Shown: one piece after another, positions 26,301 through 35,693 of the stretch | Layout of the letters: each line of letters opens with the position of its first letter | Numbering within the stretch: position 1 is the stretch's first letter | Assembly (NCBI GenBank): GCA_947444925.1 | Contig: CANFBW010000015.1 | Location: 1-59,606 of the forward strand | Source of the DNA: Flavobacteriales bacterium | GTDB taxonomy: Bacteria; Bacteroidota; Bacteroidia; Flavobacteriales_C; GCA-002722245 | DNA length: 59,606 bases | Direction of reading: 5' to 3' | Position numbers and translations under genes: made by a program | The notes under the pieces: generated by a model | Databases searched by the model: none | What the model saw: the letters and a program-made list of their open reading frames with translations, nothing else | What the model was told of the DNA's origin: nothing

Positions 26301-27341
26301 ATGAGCTTTCGTTTTGCAGTTATTTTAAGCGGAGTATTTTGGCTTTGTGGGCTGAACGCGCAGCAAAGCAATTTGACTAATGATATAGTCTGTCGCAAAG
26401 ATTTGCTTTTTTCTGTAGCAGGCGATTGGAAAGGAAGGGTCGATTCGTTGAAGGTTGATTTGGTTTATCCTGTAAATTATGACAGTGCAGAATTGTTGCA
26501 TCCCCTAATTTTGTTTTTTCACGGTGGTTCGTTGCTGACAGGAAATAAAAAAGACTATTTTGAGCATTGTATTTTGCTGGCGCAACAGGGTTGTGTGGCA
26601 GCGAGTGTGAACTACCGCCTGGGCTATTTGCAAAAAGCGGGAGTTACCTGCAAAGACGCTTTGCATCCCTCGTATTTTATGGCGGAGTACCGCGCGCAAC
26701 AAGATGTGTGCTCAGCAATTCGCTTTTTTGTGCTTCATGCCAAAGAATATCATGTTGATACCAATCAAATAGTTATTGCAGGCTTTAGCTCAGGTGCTGA
26801 CGCTTGTTTACTGGCGGCCTTTTGTGGTCAAGACGATTGGCAAAAAAAAGCACCTTGGGTAGAAAATGTTTTGGGAAAAGTTGATGCTTTTGGGATGCAG
26901 CACAAGGTTAAGGTGGTGGCTTCTTTGTGGGGTGCTGTTACTGACTTGGCTTTTATAACTCCTGATGAAGCGCAGCGAACGGCTGCTATTTTTTACCAAG
27001 GCACTTTGGATCCTGCAGTGCCTTATGATAAAACAGCGGTTGAGTATGGTACTGCTTTTTATGGGGCGCATGCTATGGCCGGACAATACAAACGTTTTCA
27101 GGGCTGCTATCAGTTGAATACCCATCTCAATGGGGGGCACATGGATGGCTATTCAAAAGCTGAGCTCACTCGAAGCGTTTTTGATTTTGCCAAAGCTGCT
27201 TTTGCGGGGAATTGTGTGTCAAGTGAAAAAGTGCTGGTGCGTGACGTGGATCGCAGCAAAATCAATGGTTTTATTGTGATCTTCATTGCTGTTACGCTGT
27301 TGGTTTTAGTAGCGTTTTATAAAAAAATATTTTACCGATGA
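26301..27341 (+). CDS. Secreted, membrane-anchored alpha/beta-hydrolase (esterase)
   Basis: A 346-residue product from ATG 26301, chosen because it begins a signal peptide ('MSFRFAVILSGVFWLCGLNA'); the frame extends upstream to 26190 but across the presumed promoters. The hydrolase core shows the oxyanion motif 'LILFFHGGSL' near 75, 'SVNYRLGYL' near 105, the nucleophile elbow 'GFSSGADA' (GxSxG) near 163, and a late His in 'NGGHMDGYS'. A C-terminal hydrophobic segment ('GFIVIFIAVTLLVLVAFY') followed by 'KKIFYR' is a stop-transfer anchor. Probable periplasmic carboxylesterase or BD-FAE-like esterase tethered to the inner membrane; substrate unknown. The C-terminal anchor is unusual for this family. 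Confidence 0.85.
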   Translation: MSFRFAVILSGVFWLCGLNAQQSNLTNDIVCRKDLLFSVAGDWKGRVDSLKVDLVYPVNYDSAELLHPLILFFHGGSLLTGNKKDYFEHCILLAQQGCVAASVNYRLGYLQKAGVTCKDALHPSYFMAEYRAQQDVCSAIRFFVLHAKEYHVDTNQIVIAGFSSGADACLLAAFCGQDDWQKKAPWVENVLGKVDAFGMQHKVKVVASLWGAVTDLAFITPDEAQRTAAIFYQGTLDPAVPYDKTAVEYGTAFYGAHAMAGQYKRFQGCYQLNTHLNGGHMDGYSKAELTRSVFDFAKAAFAGNCVSSEKVLVRDVDRSKINGFIVIFIAVTLLVLVAFYKKIFYR

Positions 27342-27563
27342 TGGTGATTGCAGTGCGCTTGCCTGGCGCACTTGGGTGAATCGGCAACGCTTTTGTCTTT
27401 GAATTTAGGAGGCAAGCTGTTTTATTGCAAATTGTTGGCACTCGCACACGAACCAGTTGTAAAGGCTCTGGAGTTGTTCTATCAACATCTCGTGTTGATA
27501 AAAAACAAGCTTCGACTTTCAAAGTCGCTCTGATCTTCCTATTTTTAAGCTCCTCAATAGATT
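27342..27563. other. 222-bp intergenic region with three hairpins upstream of parE
   Basis: No convincing gene is seen. Three perfect small inverted repeats lie in it: AGTGCGC/GCGCACT at 27352-27372 (7-nt loop), TATCAACA/TGTTGATA at 27480-27500 (5-nt loop) and CGACTTT/AAAGTCG at 27513-27527 (1-nt centre). The end (TATTTTTA at 27540-27547 with TTTC at 27517-27520) could be a parE promoter with a short leader. The hairpins could end the esterase transcript or form a structured RNA. Confidence 0.4.
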
Positions 27564-29390
27564 ATGGCTGAAGATCCCGAATATACCGAAGACAACATAC
27601 GATCCCTCGATTGGAAGGAACACATGCGTTTGCGTCCCGGCATGTACATTGGTAAGTTGGGTGATGGTTCCGCTGCCGATGATGGTATTTATATATTGGT
27701 GAAAGAGGTCATTGACAACAGTATCGATGAGTTCGTGATGGGCAATGGCAAGAGCATTGAGATTAAAATAAAAGACAGAAAAGTAACGGTGCGCGATTAT
27801 GGACGCGGTATTCCTTTGGGTAAAGTAATCGACTGCGTGTCTATCATCAACACAGGTGGAAAGTATGATTCACGGGCTTTCAAGAAATCAGTTGGTTTAA
27901 ATGGGGTGGGTACCAAAGCGGTGAATGCCTTGTCGAGTTATTTCGAAGTCATTTCCTATAGAGACGACAAAGTCAAAAGGGCTGAATTTGAAAAGGGAAA
28001 CATTACCCACGATCATAAAATAGAAGCGTCTACTCAAAGAAAGGGAACATTGACTTCCTTTATTCCTGACGAAAAAATATTTCCGCATTTCCAGTTTCGT
28101 GCGCAACACGTGGAGCGCATGCTTTGGAACTATGTGTTTTTGAATCCGGGATTGGCAATTTATTTCAATGGTCAAAAGTTTTTCTCGGAAAACGGATTAT
28201 TGGATTTACTTAATGCCAATTTATCGGCAGAGCCCATTTATCCAATCATTCATTTGAAAGGTGAAGATATTGAAGTAGCGGTGTGTCACGCTAAGAAATA
28301 CGGAGAGGAATATTATTCTTTCGTGAACGGACAGCACACCACACAAGGAGGAACGCATCAAGGTGTGTTTCGCGAAATGTATGTTAAAACCATTCGTGAA
28401 TTTTTTGGTAAAGAGTTTGAAGCGGTTGATGTGCGCCAATCTTTGGTGGCCGCCATCAGTATTAAAGTCATAGAACCTATTTTTGAATCGCAAACCAAAA
28501 CCAAGTTAGGGTCACAAGAAATTGAGCCAGGCGGAATGTCGATCAAAGCTTTTATTGGTGATTTTTTGAAAAGAGAATTAGACAATTTTCTGCACAAAAA
28601 TCCTGAAGTAGCTGAAGCTGTTCATCGCAAAATCATTCAGTCGGAAAGAGAACGCAAGGAAATGGCCGGCATTCGCAAGATTGCCAAAGAGCATGCCCGA
28701 AAAGCAAGTTTGCACAATAAGAAACTGAGAGATTGTAAAATACATTATACAGATAATGACGAAAGGGCTGCAGCCAGTACATTATTCATTACAGAGGGAG
28801 ATTCAGCCAGTGGATCAATCACAAAGTCGAGAGATGTTAAGTCGCAAGCCGTTTTCTCTCTTAGAGGAAAGCCTTTGAATTGTCATGGTCTCACTAAAAA
28901 AGTGGTGTACGAAAATGAAGAGTTCAACCTTTTGCAATCGGCACTCAACATTGAAGAAAGTTTGGATGCATTGCGCTACAACAATATTGTAGTGGCAACC
29001 GATGCCGACGTTGATGGCATGCATATTCGATTGTTGCTCGTTACTTTCTTTTTGCAGTTTTTTCCTGAATTGGTGACGAATGGTCATTTGTATATTTTAC
29101 AAACGCCTTTGTTTCGTGTGCGCAACAAAAAAGAAACACGCTACTGCTACAGTGAAGAAGAGCGAATACTTGCCATGGAAGAGTTGAAAGGTCACGAGAT
29201 CACGCGGTTTAAGGGTTTGGGGGAGATTTCGCCTGATGAATTTAAAAATTTCATCAACGAAAACATTCGCCTGGAGCAGGTGGTGTTGGGCAAAGATTCT
29301 AAGTTGAACGACATGCTTGATTTTTACATGGGTAAAAATACGCCCGATCGTCAGCTCTTTATTATGGATAATTTGAGAGTAGAATTATAA
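27564..29390 (+). CDS. parE: DNA topoisomerase IV subunit B
   Basis: A 608-residue ATPase subunit. The GHKL ATPase domain shows '[12 protein letters not shown]' (residues 22-33), '[11 protein letters not shown]' (about 49, with the ATP-binding Asn) and 'DYGRGIPLG'. It is followed by '[14 protein letters not shown]'. The TOPRIM domain near residue 410 has '[13 protein letters not shown]' and '[12 protein letters not shown]', and the C-terminus has '[13 protein letters not shown]'. A length near 610 and pairing with an 870-residue A subunit distinguish it from gyrB, which is longer. It lies 9 bp upstream of parC. Confidence 0.93.
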   Translation: MAEDPEYTEDNIRSLDWKEHMRLRPGMYIGKLGDGSAADDGIYILVKEVIDNSIDEFVMGNGKSIEIKIKDRKVTVRDYGRGIPLGKVIDCVSIINTGGKYDSRAFKKSVGLNGVGTKAVNALSSYFEVISYRDDKVKRAEFEKGNITHDHKIEASTQRKGTLTSFIPDEKIFPHFQFRAQHVERMLWNYVFLNPGLAIYFNGQKFFSENGLLDLLNANLSAEPIYPIIHLKGEDIEVAVCHAKKYGEEYYSFVNGQHTTQGGTHQGVFREMYVKTIREFFGKEFEAVDVRQSLVAAISIKVIEPIFESQTKTKLGSQEIEPGGMSIKAFIGDFLKRELDNFLHKNPEVAEAVHRKIIQSERERKEMAGIRKIAKEHARKASLHNKKLRDCKIHYTDNDERAAASTLFITEGDSASGSITKSRDVKSQAVFSLRGKPLNCHGLTKKVVYENEEFNLLQSALNIEESLDALRYNNIVVATDADVDGMHIRLLLVTFFLQFFPELVTNGHLYILQTPLFRVRNKKETRYCYSEEERILAMEELKGHEITRFKGLGEISPDEFKNFINENIRLEQVVLGKDSKLNDMLDFYMGKNTPDRQLFIMDNLRVEL

Positions 29391-29399
29391 TAGAAAAGA

Positions 29400-32018
29400 A
29401 TGTCCAAAAAGATAAACGACAACGAACCCAACGAAGACGACTACCAAGAATTATCTGGTGATGGCGGCGAATCAGGTGGACTAGAAAACGTGCTCGCTGT
29501 TGGTGGGATGTACCAAAATTGGTTTTTGGACTACGCTTCGTACGTTATTTTAGAGCGTGCTGTGCCCCATGTCAACGATGGATTGAAACCCGTTCAACGT
29601 CGTATTCTGCATTCCATGTGGGAACTCGAGGATGGCCGCTACAATAAGGTGGCTAATGTTGTTGGAAATACCATGAAATACCATCCCCATGGCGACATGT
29701 CGATAGGTGATGCGATGGTGAATATTGGACAAAAAGATTTGCTCATTGATTGCCAGGGTAACTGGGGCAATATACATACCGGTGACCGCGCCGCTGCGTC
29801 GCGATATATTGAAGCGCGCCTTACTAAGTTTGCTTTAGAAGTAGTATTCAATCCGAAAACAACAGAATGGACCAACTCGTACGATGGTCGCAATAAAGAG
29901 CCGGTTACTTTGCCTATCAAGTTTCCATTGCTACTTGCGCAAGGGGTCGAAGGTATAGCGGTTGGCTTGGCATGTAAATTATTGCCCCACAATTTCAACG
30001 AAATTATAGATGCTTCCATTGCGCGTTTGCGCGGCAGAAACATTCAGTTGTTTCCCGATTTCCCCGCTGGTGGTTTGGTAGATGTCACCAACTACAACGA
30101 TGGATTGCGTGGTGGTAAAATTCGTGTAAGGGCTAAGGTCACAAAGTTAGATAAAAAGACCTTGGTGATTTCAGAACTTCCATTTGGTAGTACGACAAGT
30201 TCGCTTATCGAAACCATTGTGAAGGCGACTGAAAAAGGGAAAATTAAAATCAAACACATCGAAGACAATACCGCGGAAAACGTAGAAATTATTTTGCATC
30301 TTCCTCCCGGTATTTCCCCCGATACCACCATGGATGCTTTATATGCTTTCACCGATTGTGAGATGTCAATTTCTCCCAATTCGTGCGTCATTCATGAGGA
30401 TAAACCTAAGTTTTTAGGAGTTGCTGAGATCTTGAAAAGATCTACCGAACAAACACTCGCTCTGCTCACCCGCGAACTTGAAATCAGAAAAGAAGAACTC
30501 GAAGCACTGTGGCATTTTGCTTCTCTTGAAAAAATATTTATTGAAAAACGCATCTACCGTGACATTGAAGAATGTGAAACGTGGGAAGATGTGATCAAAG
30601 CCATTCACAAGGGATTGAAACCGCATTTGAAAAAGCTGCGTCGTCCGGTGAGCGATGAAGACGTTGCTAAATTGACCGAGATTAAAATCAAAAGAATATC
30701 AAAATTCGACAGTAAAAAAGCCGATGATGATATTTTGAAGATAGAAGAGCAATTGGCGCAAATCATTCACCATTTGGCGAACATTATCGACTATGCTGTT
30801 GACTATTTTAAAAATTTAAAAAAGAAATACGGCGAAGGTAGAGAGCGCAAAACCGAGATCCGCACTTTTGAAAATATACAGGCTACTGATGTTATTGTGG
30901 CGAACAAAAAATTGTATGTCGATACCGAAGAAGGCTTTATTGGTTGGGGTATCAAGAAAGACGACAACTACATTTGCGACTGTTCTGAAATTGACGACAT
31001 CATTGTTTTTCTCGAAGATGGAACACTCAAGGTGGTGAAAATAGCCACAAAGGTTTTCGTTGGAAAGGGAATTATATACTGCAATGTTTGGAAGAAAAAT
31101 GACCAGCGAACAGTGTATAACGCCATTTATCAAGATGGCTCAAAAGGGCATGCCATGATCAAGCGTTTTCCGGTGACAGGCGTAACGCGCGACAAAGAAT
31201 ACAATATCACCAAGGGTACTAATGGATCAAAGGTGCTATATCTGTCGGCAAATCCCAACGGTGAAGCCGAAATTGTAAACATTCAGTTGAAGCCGATTCC
31301 GGGGATTAAAAAATTTACTTGGGATTACGACTTTAAGACATTGGCCATCAAAGGAAGAAATTCAGTGGGCAATATTTTGAGTAAATATCCGGTGAAAAAA
31401 ATTCAGTTGAAAGAAGCCGGCGTGTCTACTTTATCCGCCCGAAAAATCTGGTACGATGATACGGTGCGCCGCTTGAATACAGAGGAACGTGGACAGTTTT
31501 TGGGGGAATTTAGAGGAGAGGATAAAATACTGGTCATCACCCAGTCGGGACATTATATGTTGTATCCGTATAAACTTGATACGCATTTTGATGAAGACAT
31601 GATTATCATTGAAAAGTGCTTGCCTAAAAAGCCGATTTCTTGTGTTTACTGGGATCCGGCTAAAAAGGTGTTCAATGTGAAACGCTTCTTGGTAGAGCCT
31701 ACTGAAAGAAAAGTTTTATTCATCGGTGAAGACGAGGGTTCGTATATGGAATATGTTTCTACCGATTGGCGCCCCTTTGTTGAACTGGTATTTTCAAAAG
31801 AAGGCGGAAAAGAGCGTGAAGCCGAGCAAGTGGTGCTTGATGAATTCATTACGGTTAAAGGACTGAAGGCTATTGGAAATCGAATTTCTACCCACAAAAT
31901 AAAGCACATCAATCGCCTTGATTCATTGGAACCTCCTGCAGAAGCTTTTGAAGTCGAGGAAGAAGTAGAAAATGACGACGATATTCAACCTGAATTGGAT
32001 TTTGAAGAAGGAGAGTAG
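29400..32018 (+). CDS. parC: DNA topoisomerase IV subunit A
   Basis: An 872-residue DNA cleavage subunit. The breakage-reunion domain has 'LDYASYVILERAVPHVNDGL', 'YHPHGDMSIGDAM' (the quinolone-region equivalent) and catalytic Tyr136 in 'AAASRYIEARLTKF'. The C-terminal beta-pinwheel region from about residue 500 has repeated 'GWGIKKDDNY', 'GKGIIYCNVWKKND' and 'GRNSVGNILSKYPV'. The acidic N-terminal 30 residues and acidic tail ('EVENDDDIQPELDF') are usual for Bacteroidota ParC. Together with parE it decatenates replicated chromosomes. It is 9 bp after parE and 47 bp before the glycosyltransferase gene. Confidence 0.93.
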   Translation: MSKKINDNEPNEDDYQELSGDGGESGGLENVLAVGGMYQNWFLDYASYVILERAVPHVNDGLKPVQRRILHSMWELEDGRYNKVANVVGNTMKYHPHGDMSIGDAMVNIGQKDLLIDCQGNWGNIHTGDRAAASRYIEARLTKFALEVVFNPKTTEWTNSYDGRNKEPVTLPIKFPLLLAQGVEGIAVGLACKLLPHNFNEIIDASIARLRGRNIQLFPDFPAGGLVDVTNYNDGLRGGKIRVRAKVTKLDKKTLVISELPFGSTTSSLIETIVKATEKGKIKIKHIEDNTAENVEIILHLPPGISPDTTMDALYAFTDCEMSISPNSCVIHEDKPKFLGVAEILKRSTEQTLALLTRELEIRKEELEALWHFASLEKIFIEKRIYRDIEECETWEDVIKAIHKGLKPHLKKLRRPVSDEDVAKLTEIKIKRISKFDSKKADDDILKIEEQLAQIIHHLANIIDYAVDYFKNLKKKYGEGRERKTEIRTFENIQATDVIVANKKLYVDTEEGFIGWGIKKDDNYICDCSEIDDIIVFLEDGTLKVVKIATKVFVGKGIIYCNVWKKNDQRTVYNAIYQDGSKGHAMIKRFPVTGVTRDKEYNITKGTNGSKVLYLSANPNGEAEIVNIQLKPIPGIKKFTWDYDFKTLAIKGRNSVGNILSKYPVKKIQLKEAGVSTLSARKIWYDDTVRRLNTEERGQFLGEFRGEDKILVITQSGHYMLYPYKLDTHFDEDMIIIEKCLPKKPISCVYWDPAKKVFNVKRFLVEPTERKVLFIGEDEGSYMEYVSTDWRPFVELVFSKEGGKEREAEQVVLDEFITVKGLKAIGNRISTHKIKHINRLDSLEPPAEAFEVEEEVENDDDIQPELDFEEGE

Positions 32019-32065
32019 TCGATCGTGTCTGGTGAAATGATTTGTCTTAAAGATTTTCAATATTT

Positions 32066-33124
32066 ATGTCTACGCAAAAGAAGAAAATTGTTTTTCCCGT
32101 GTATGGTCGTGCCCTTCCTTTCTTTAATATTGGTGCAGATGTTTCACGCAACAATCTGGCTTACCTTTTAGCAGAAAAAAATTATCATGTTTCTTGTATT
32201 GCTTCTTATGGCGGAAGTAGAACGACTTATTTGAAAGCGATGGCTTTTTGTATTGCTTTCCTTAATAAGTGGGGTGTTTCTTGGGAAATTAAAGAGCAAT
32301 TTGATTTGCATTATAGCTACAAAGGAGTGCATTGTGTGATGACTTGTCTCGATCGTTTTTACGATTTGTTGGAAAAGAATATTCAGAAGGACGATGTTGT
32401 TTTTGTGGTGAATAAAAAATCGGTTGAAATTCTTAAAATAGCCAAAATAAAGCAAGCTGTGGTAGTGGCCTACATCACTGATGCTATAAAAGAAAGAAGA
32501 TCTTTGTATGCTGCAAAACCTCATTATATTTTTTACGATTCGGAAGTATTGGCTTCTTTTGGAAAGCAATTTCACCAGCAAGAGTACCATATTTTGCCAG
32601 CACCTTTTATGCCCACTGAAAAGATCTTGTTTCCTATAGAGCAGAAAAAGTGTGTGACTTTGATTAATCCCATTCCTATGAAAGGATTGCATACTTTTTT
32701 GGCGCTTTCAAAGAGATTTCCGAATTACATTTTTCAGGCCGTAGAAGGATGGGAAGCCGTGGTGCTGGAGGAAGAATATTTGCAGGCGAATGTTCGCTAC
32801 TTTGGTCGTCAATACGACATGGCACCAATTTACCGCGCCACGGGAATATTACTTTGTCCTTCTCACTACAGCGAAGGTTTTGGTCGCACGGTGATTGAAG
32901 CGGCATTGTATGGCGTTCCATCTATTGTTTCAACAAATGGTGCATTGCCTGTTGTGCTTGGCGATGGAGGGTTGGCCTTGGATTCTTTTGATATTGAAAA
33001 ATGGACCGACGCTCTACTTGAAATTGAAAAAAAATACGACGAATATTCGGCCAAGGCTTATCAAAATGCACAACATCACCTCATTGATTTTGAAGCGAAA
33101 CTTCGTGAAATAGGTGTTTTGTAG
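32066..33124 (+). CDS. GT4-type glycosyltransferase
   Basis: A 352-residue cytosolic glycosyltransferase of the GT-B fold. The C-terminal GT4 signature is clear: 'ILLCPSHYSEGFGRTVIEAALYGVPSIVS' pattern near residues 262-290, with the conserved EGFG...E donor-binding motif. The N-terminal acceptor half is not conserved enough to name an acceptor. It follows parC by 47 bp on the same strand, although no functional link is evident. The following kilobase is decayed sequence. Confidence 0.82.
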   Translation: MSTQKKKIVFPVYGRALPFFNIGADVSRNNLAYLLAEKNYHVSCIASYGGSRTTYLKAMAFCIAFLNKWGVSWEIKEQFDLHYSYKGVHCVMTCLDRFYDLLEKNIQKDDVVFVVNKKSVEILKIAKIKQAVVVAYITDAIKERRSLYAAKPHYIFYDSEVLASFGKQFHQQEYHILPAPFMPTEKILFPIEQKKCVTLINPIPMKGLHTFLALSKRFPNYIFQAVEGWEAVVLEEEYLQANVRYFGRQYDMAPIYRATGILLCPSHYSEGFGRTVIEAALYGVPSIVSTNGALPVVLGDGGLALDSFDIEKWTDALLEIEKKYDEYSAKAYQNAQHHLIDFEAKLREIGVL

Positions 33125-33334
33125 TTGTTGCAATGAACATGCGTAATTGTACCAAGCAGTTAATTTGTTAGCATTAAGATCGGATCAACTCCGTTAGAAG
33201 ATTGATAAAGAATCGGTGAGTAATCCGTGTCGGTATTGTAAAATCTAAGAATGTCCAACACATCAGGCCGCCGATGTGAATGAACTCGAGCGAGAAAACT
33301 TCGACATTCAGTGCATTGTGTTTTATGATATGGC

Positions 33335-33541
33335 TACAATTATGCGGGCATCGCGCCGTATATAGAAAATTTTATCCTCGAAAAGGCGAGTGACGAAACA
33401 GTGAATTTCACTTTAAAGTGGGTGCGTATTACTAAGCACAATGCTAAATGAACTTTGCGGGAGATTTATCCTGAAATTCAAGGTGTATTTGTGCAGAATT
33501 AAATTAACGAATTCCTCTATAAACGCAATAATTGGCGTTAA
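33335..33541 (+). pseudogene. Remnant of an IS1595-type transposase C-terminus
   Basis: One plus-strand frame reads 'LKWVRITKHNAK', stop, 'TLREIYPEIQGVFVQN', stop, 'INEFLYKRNNWR', stop. From memory, IS1595-type transposases end with a pattern like 'KWVHI..SNAK..I.GTYHG....LQ.YLNEF.YRFNRR'; the matches KWV.I...NAK, the Y, LQ/VQ and NEF.Y..N are in order and correctly spaced. Two in-frame stops interrupt it, and no terminal inverted repeats or N-terminal half were found. The assignment is from motif memory only. Confidence 0.35.
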
Positions 33542-33624
33542 GTAAGTCAATTTTTCGGGTGTCTTAAAAGTACTTAATAGGATAATGCATTGACGAGTAC
33601 GTGTTTTTTACTTCTTATTGCACC

Positions 33625-33903
33625 ATGAAAAATAGCGACACAACAAAAAAAATGTGGGTAAGTCCTACTATTGACTTTTCTAATTTAAGCAATACCGACA
33701 GCCATTCGTTTAAATTTCGCGCTAGTGATAGGGGGGAAATTACTGCAGCATACCTGTCATAACATTCAGAGGTAGCGCGAAGTCTGAAGATCGCTCCAAA
33801 AAAAAACATGCAAACAGGTGTGCTTATTTTTGAAATGGTTGAAATCAATCCGACATTAGACATAAAGGCAATAAAATGGCTGAGAGGGTTTTCGATATTG
33901 TGA
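33625..33903 (+). pseudogene. Interrupted frame; first part could be a 45-residue peptide
   Basis: ATG 33625 opens 45 codons ending in TAA at 33760-33762 (peptide begins 'MKNSDTTKKMWVSPTIDF'). The same frame then stays open for another 46 codons to a TGA at 33901-33903 ('KNMQTGVLIFEMVEINPTL' within it). It may be one decayed gene with a single stop, or a genuine small peptide gene followed by unrelated sequence. The 'WVSPTI' piece resembles the YxxPxL leader motif of some RiPP precursors, but no maturation genes are nearby. Confidence 0.25.
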
Positions 33904-34173
33904 AAATCGCTGTGCATCCAATCAAAAGAACTAAGGCATTGCTTAGAAAATCATTGTTGATTTTTCACATCCTTCTTAATGAAGTCGTATTTTTGCCTAC
34001 TAAGCTATGTGCTACGGCGACGGATGCAATTAATAAACTAAGAGAAGCTTTAAAAGTTTCTTTCGACAATGTACCGCTGAACCTATATATTTGGGAGTTT
34101 AGCTGAAAGATTAGGTGCTGTGTCTTAAAAGCTAAAACAGAGGTTCTCCGAACGGTTTTCCCAGACTACATAC

Positions 34174-35067
34174 TTACTTTCTTATCAAAAACACTATTCC
34201 TGCAATAACCACAATAGTTCCTGCTATTTGCGCTACAGTTATTGGTTCACCTAAAACGAAATAGGCAATAAAGATTACTGAAACCGGTCCGGCGGTAGAA
34301 AGTATGGAGGTGCTCGATGCGCCAATTCTTTTAATGGCTTCGCCTATCATATAGGTAGGAAGCACGGTGCAGAAAATAGATAGAATGAAGCCGAGACCAT
34401 ATACTTCAGCGGGTAAGGTCAATAAATTACTGGGTTGCTCCACAGCGAAATGAATAATCACGATGATGCACGAAACAATCATGCAATAGGAAGTAAAACG
34501 TATGGCGCCGTATTTGGGAATGAGTTTGTCGGCGCCTACAAGATAAAAAGCGTAAGTGAGTGCGCTTAAAAAAATAAGCAAAGCGCCCATCCAAATGTTG
34601 TCGTTGTGCGCTGTATTGTCTTGAAAAGAAATGAAAATACCGAGATATGCAATGGCGATCGCAATAATTTGTTTGCTTGTGATTTTTTGTTTTAAAATTA
34701 GTGCTGCCAAAATGGTGGTAATGGTAGGGTATACAAAGAGAATGAGTCGTTCGAGTCCGGCGCTAATGTATTGTAAGCCCCAAAAGTCAAGGTAGCTGGA
34801 GATGTAGTATCCTATGAATCCTAAAAAAACAATAAGGCCCCAATCTTTTGCGCTCACGGCAACGCGATCTTCTTTTTTTGACCGAAAGGTGTTGATGAGC
34901 AAATAAATAGGGAAAGCAAAGCCAAGGCGCAAAGTAAGTATGGTGAGTCGGTCAATGTCATATTGATAACTCAATTTTATCAGCACTGCTTTAGATGAAA
35001 ACATTACTGCAGCGCAAAGCGCCAAAAAATAAGCGATTGATTTATTTTCTTTAAAAAAGGAATTCAA
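34174..35067 (-). CDS. EamA/DMT-superfamily transporter
   Basis: A 297-residue inner-membrane protein with about ten transmembrane helices in two EamA repeats: 'FLALCAAVMFSSKAVLIKLSY' opening the first half and 'MGALLIFLSALTYAFYLVGAD' opening the second near residue 155. The end 'GEPITVAQIAGTIVVIAGIVFL' is typical of DMT exporters. The start TTG 35067 lies 1 bp after the stop of the YcxB-like gene, and no ATG fits before the first helix, so TTG is accepted and the two genes are coupled. The substrate is unknown; the family includes metabolite exporters. Confidence 0.88.
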   Translation of the reverse strand: MNSFFKENKSIAYFLALCAAVMFSSKAVLIKLSYQYDIDRLTILTLRLGFAFPIYLLINTFRSKKEDRVAVSAKDWGLIVFLGFIGYYISSYLDFWGLQYISAGLERLILFVYPTITTILAALILKQKITSKQIIAIAIAYLGIFISFQDNTAHNDNIWMGALLIFLSALTYAFYLVGADKLIPKYGAIRFTSYCMIVSCIIVIIHFAVEQPSNLLTLPAEVYGLGFILSIFCTVLPTYMIGEAIKRIGASSTSILSTAGPVSVIFIAYFVLGEPITVAQIAGTIVVIAGIVFLIRK

Positions 35068-35068
35068 C

Positions 35069-35542
35069 CTACAATAAATTCTTTCTGCTCATGATAGTTT
35101 CCATGAGTTTAAGATCGTTTTGAGTTCTGAAAATATCAAAAGGCAAGTAGAAGAATTGTGCTTTAGAAAAAGAAAGAATGAAAGCTTCTTTGGTTTTCGC
35201 TACTTTTTTGATGGTGTTCCACTGCATTGGCATACCGCGTTGGGCATCAAACTTCATGATGATTTGCTTGCTGTCAATATCATAATTTACATTGTAAAAC
35301 ATGATTTTCCCCATTTCGTGTTGGGTGAGACCAGCAAATTGAATGAGCCAAAACAAAATGTATCCAATTGGGATGAGGAGACCTATGATGAGGAAAGTCC
35401 AGAAGTACGGTGTTATAAAGGCCAATGAGATGATTGCAAGCGGACCAAAGCCGTACCACCATTCCTTACGGAGCAGCATTCCTAACGCCAATTTGATGTA
35501 TTTAGAGTGGGTGAGTTGGTGTTTTCTAGTTTTAATGACCAT
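35069..35542 (-). CDS. YcxB-like membrane protein
   Basis: A 157-residue protein from ATG 35542; a TTG 24 codons upstream is less likely. Two adjacent hydrophobic segments lie at about 32-70 ('PLAIISLAFITPYFWTFLIIG'), then a cytosolic C-terminal domain of the YcxB kind: 'NVNYDIDSKQIIMKFD', 'WNTIKKVAKTKEAFILSFS', 'QFFYLPFDIF'. This PH-like fold domain is common, and its function is unknown. It is immediately followed on the same strand by the EamA transporter, 1 bp apart. Confidence 0.75.
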   Translation of the reverse strand: MVIKTRKHQLTHSKYIKLALGMLLRKEWWYGFGPLAIISLAFITPYFWTFLIIGLLIPIGYILFWLIQFAGLTQHEMGKIMFYNVNYDIDSKQIIMKFDAQRGMPMQWNTIKKVAKTKEAFILSFSKAQFFYLPFDIFRTQNDLKLMETIMSRKNLL

Positions 35543-35693
35543 GCGAACTAAGTTTATGAGCGCGAATTTAAGTAATAAATTTGTTTGTAGATCGTCCTTT
35601 TTGTTCTTTGTCAATAATTAAACGACCGCCGCGTTTTGATTTTCAAACACTCATTGAAATAACTATCTTCGTTTTAAAGCAGCTTTGAATTGA

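Larger units (their letters stand above)
33125..34173. other. 1-kb region without an intact gene, with decayed reading frames
   Basis: No frame longer than 100 codons looks real. Pieces that resemble protein are broken by stops: the transposase-like remnant at 33335-33541, an interrupted frame at 33625-33903, and an unrecognised open frame at 33876-34106 (76 codons). This is the least gene-dense part of the window and a likely site of past insertion and decay. Confidence 0.6.

Noticed and set aside
27348-27533. 61-codon ORF upstream of parE
   Set aside because: It overlaps three hairpins and has no conserved-looking motifs; better explained as non-coding.
33615-33917. 100-codon minus-strand ORF
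   Set aside because: Composition is hydrophobic but without a plausible topology, and it lies opposite broken plus-strand frames in a decayed region; it appears to be a shadow.
33876-34106. 76-codon plus-strand ORF
   Set aside because: No recognisable domain, no start signals, and it lies within the decay zone. Kept only as part of the region note.
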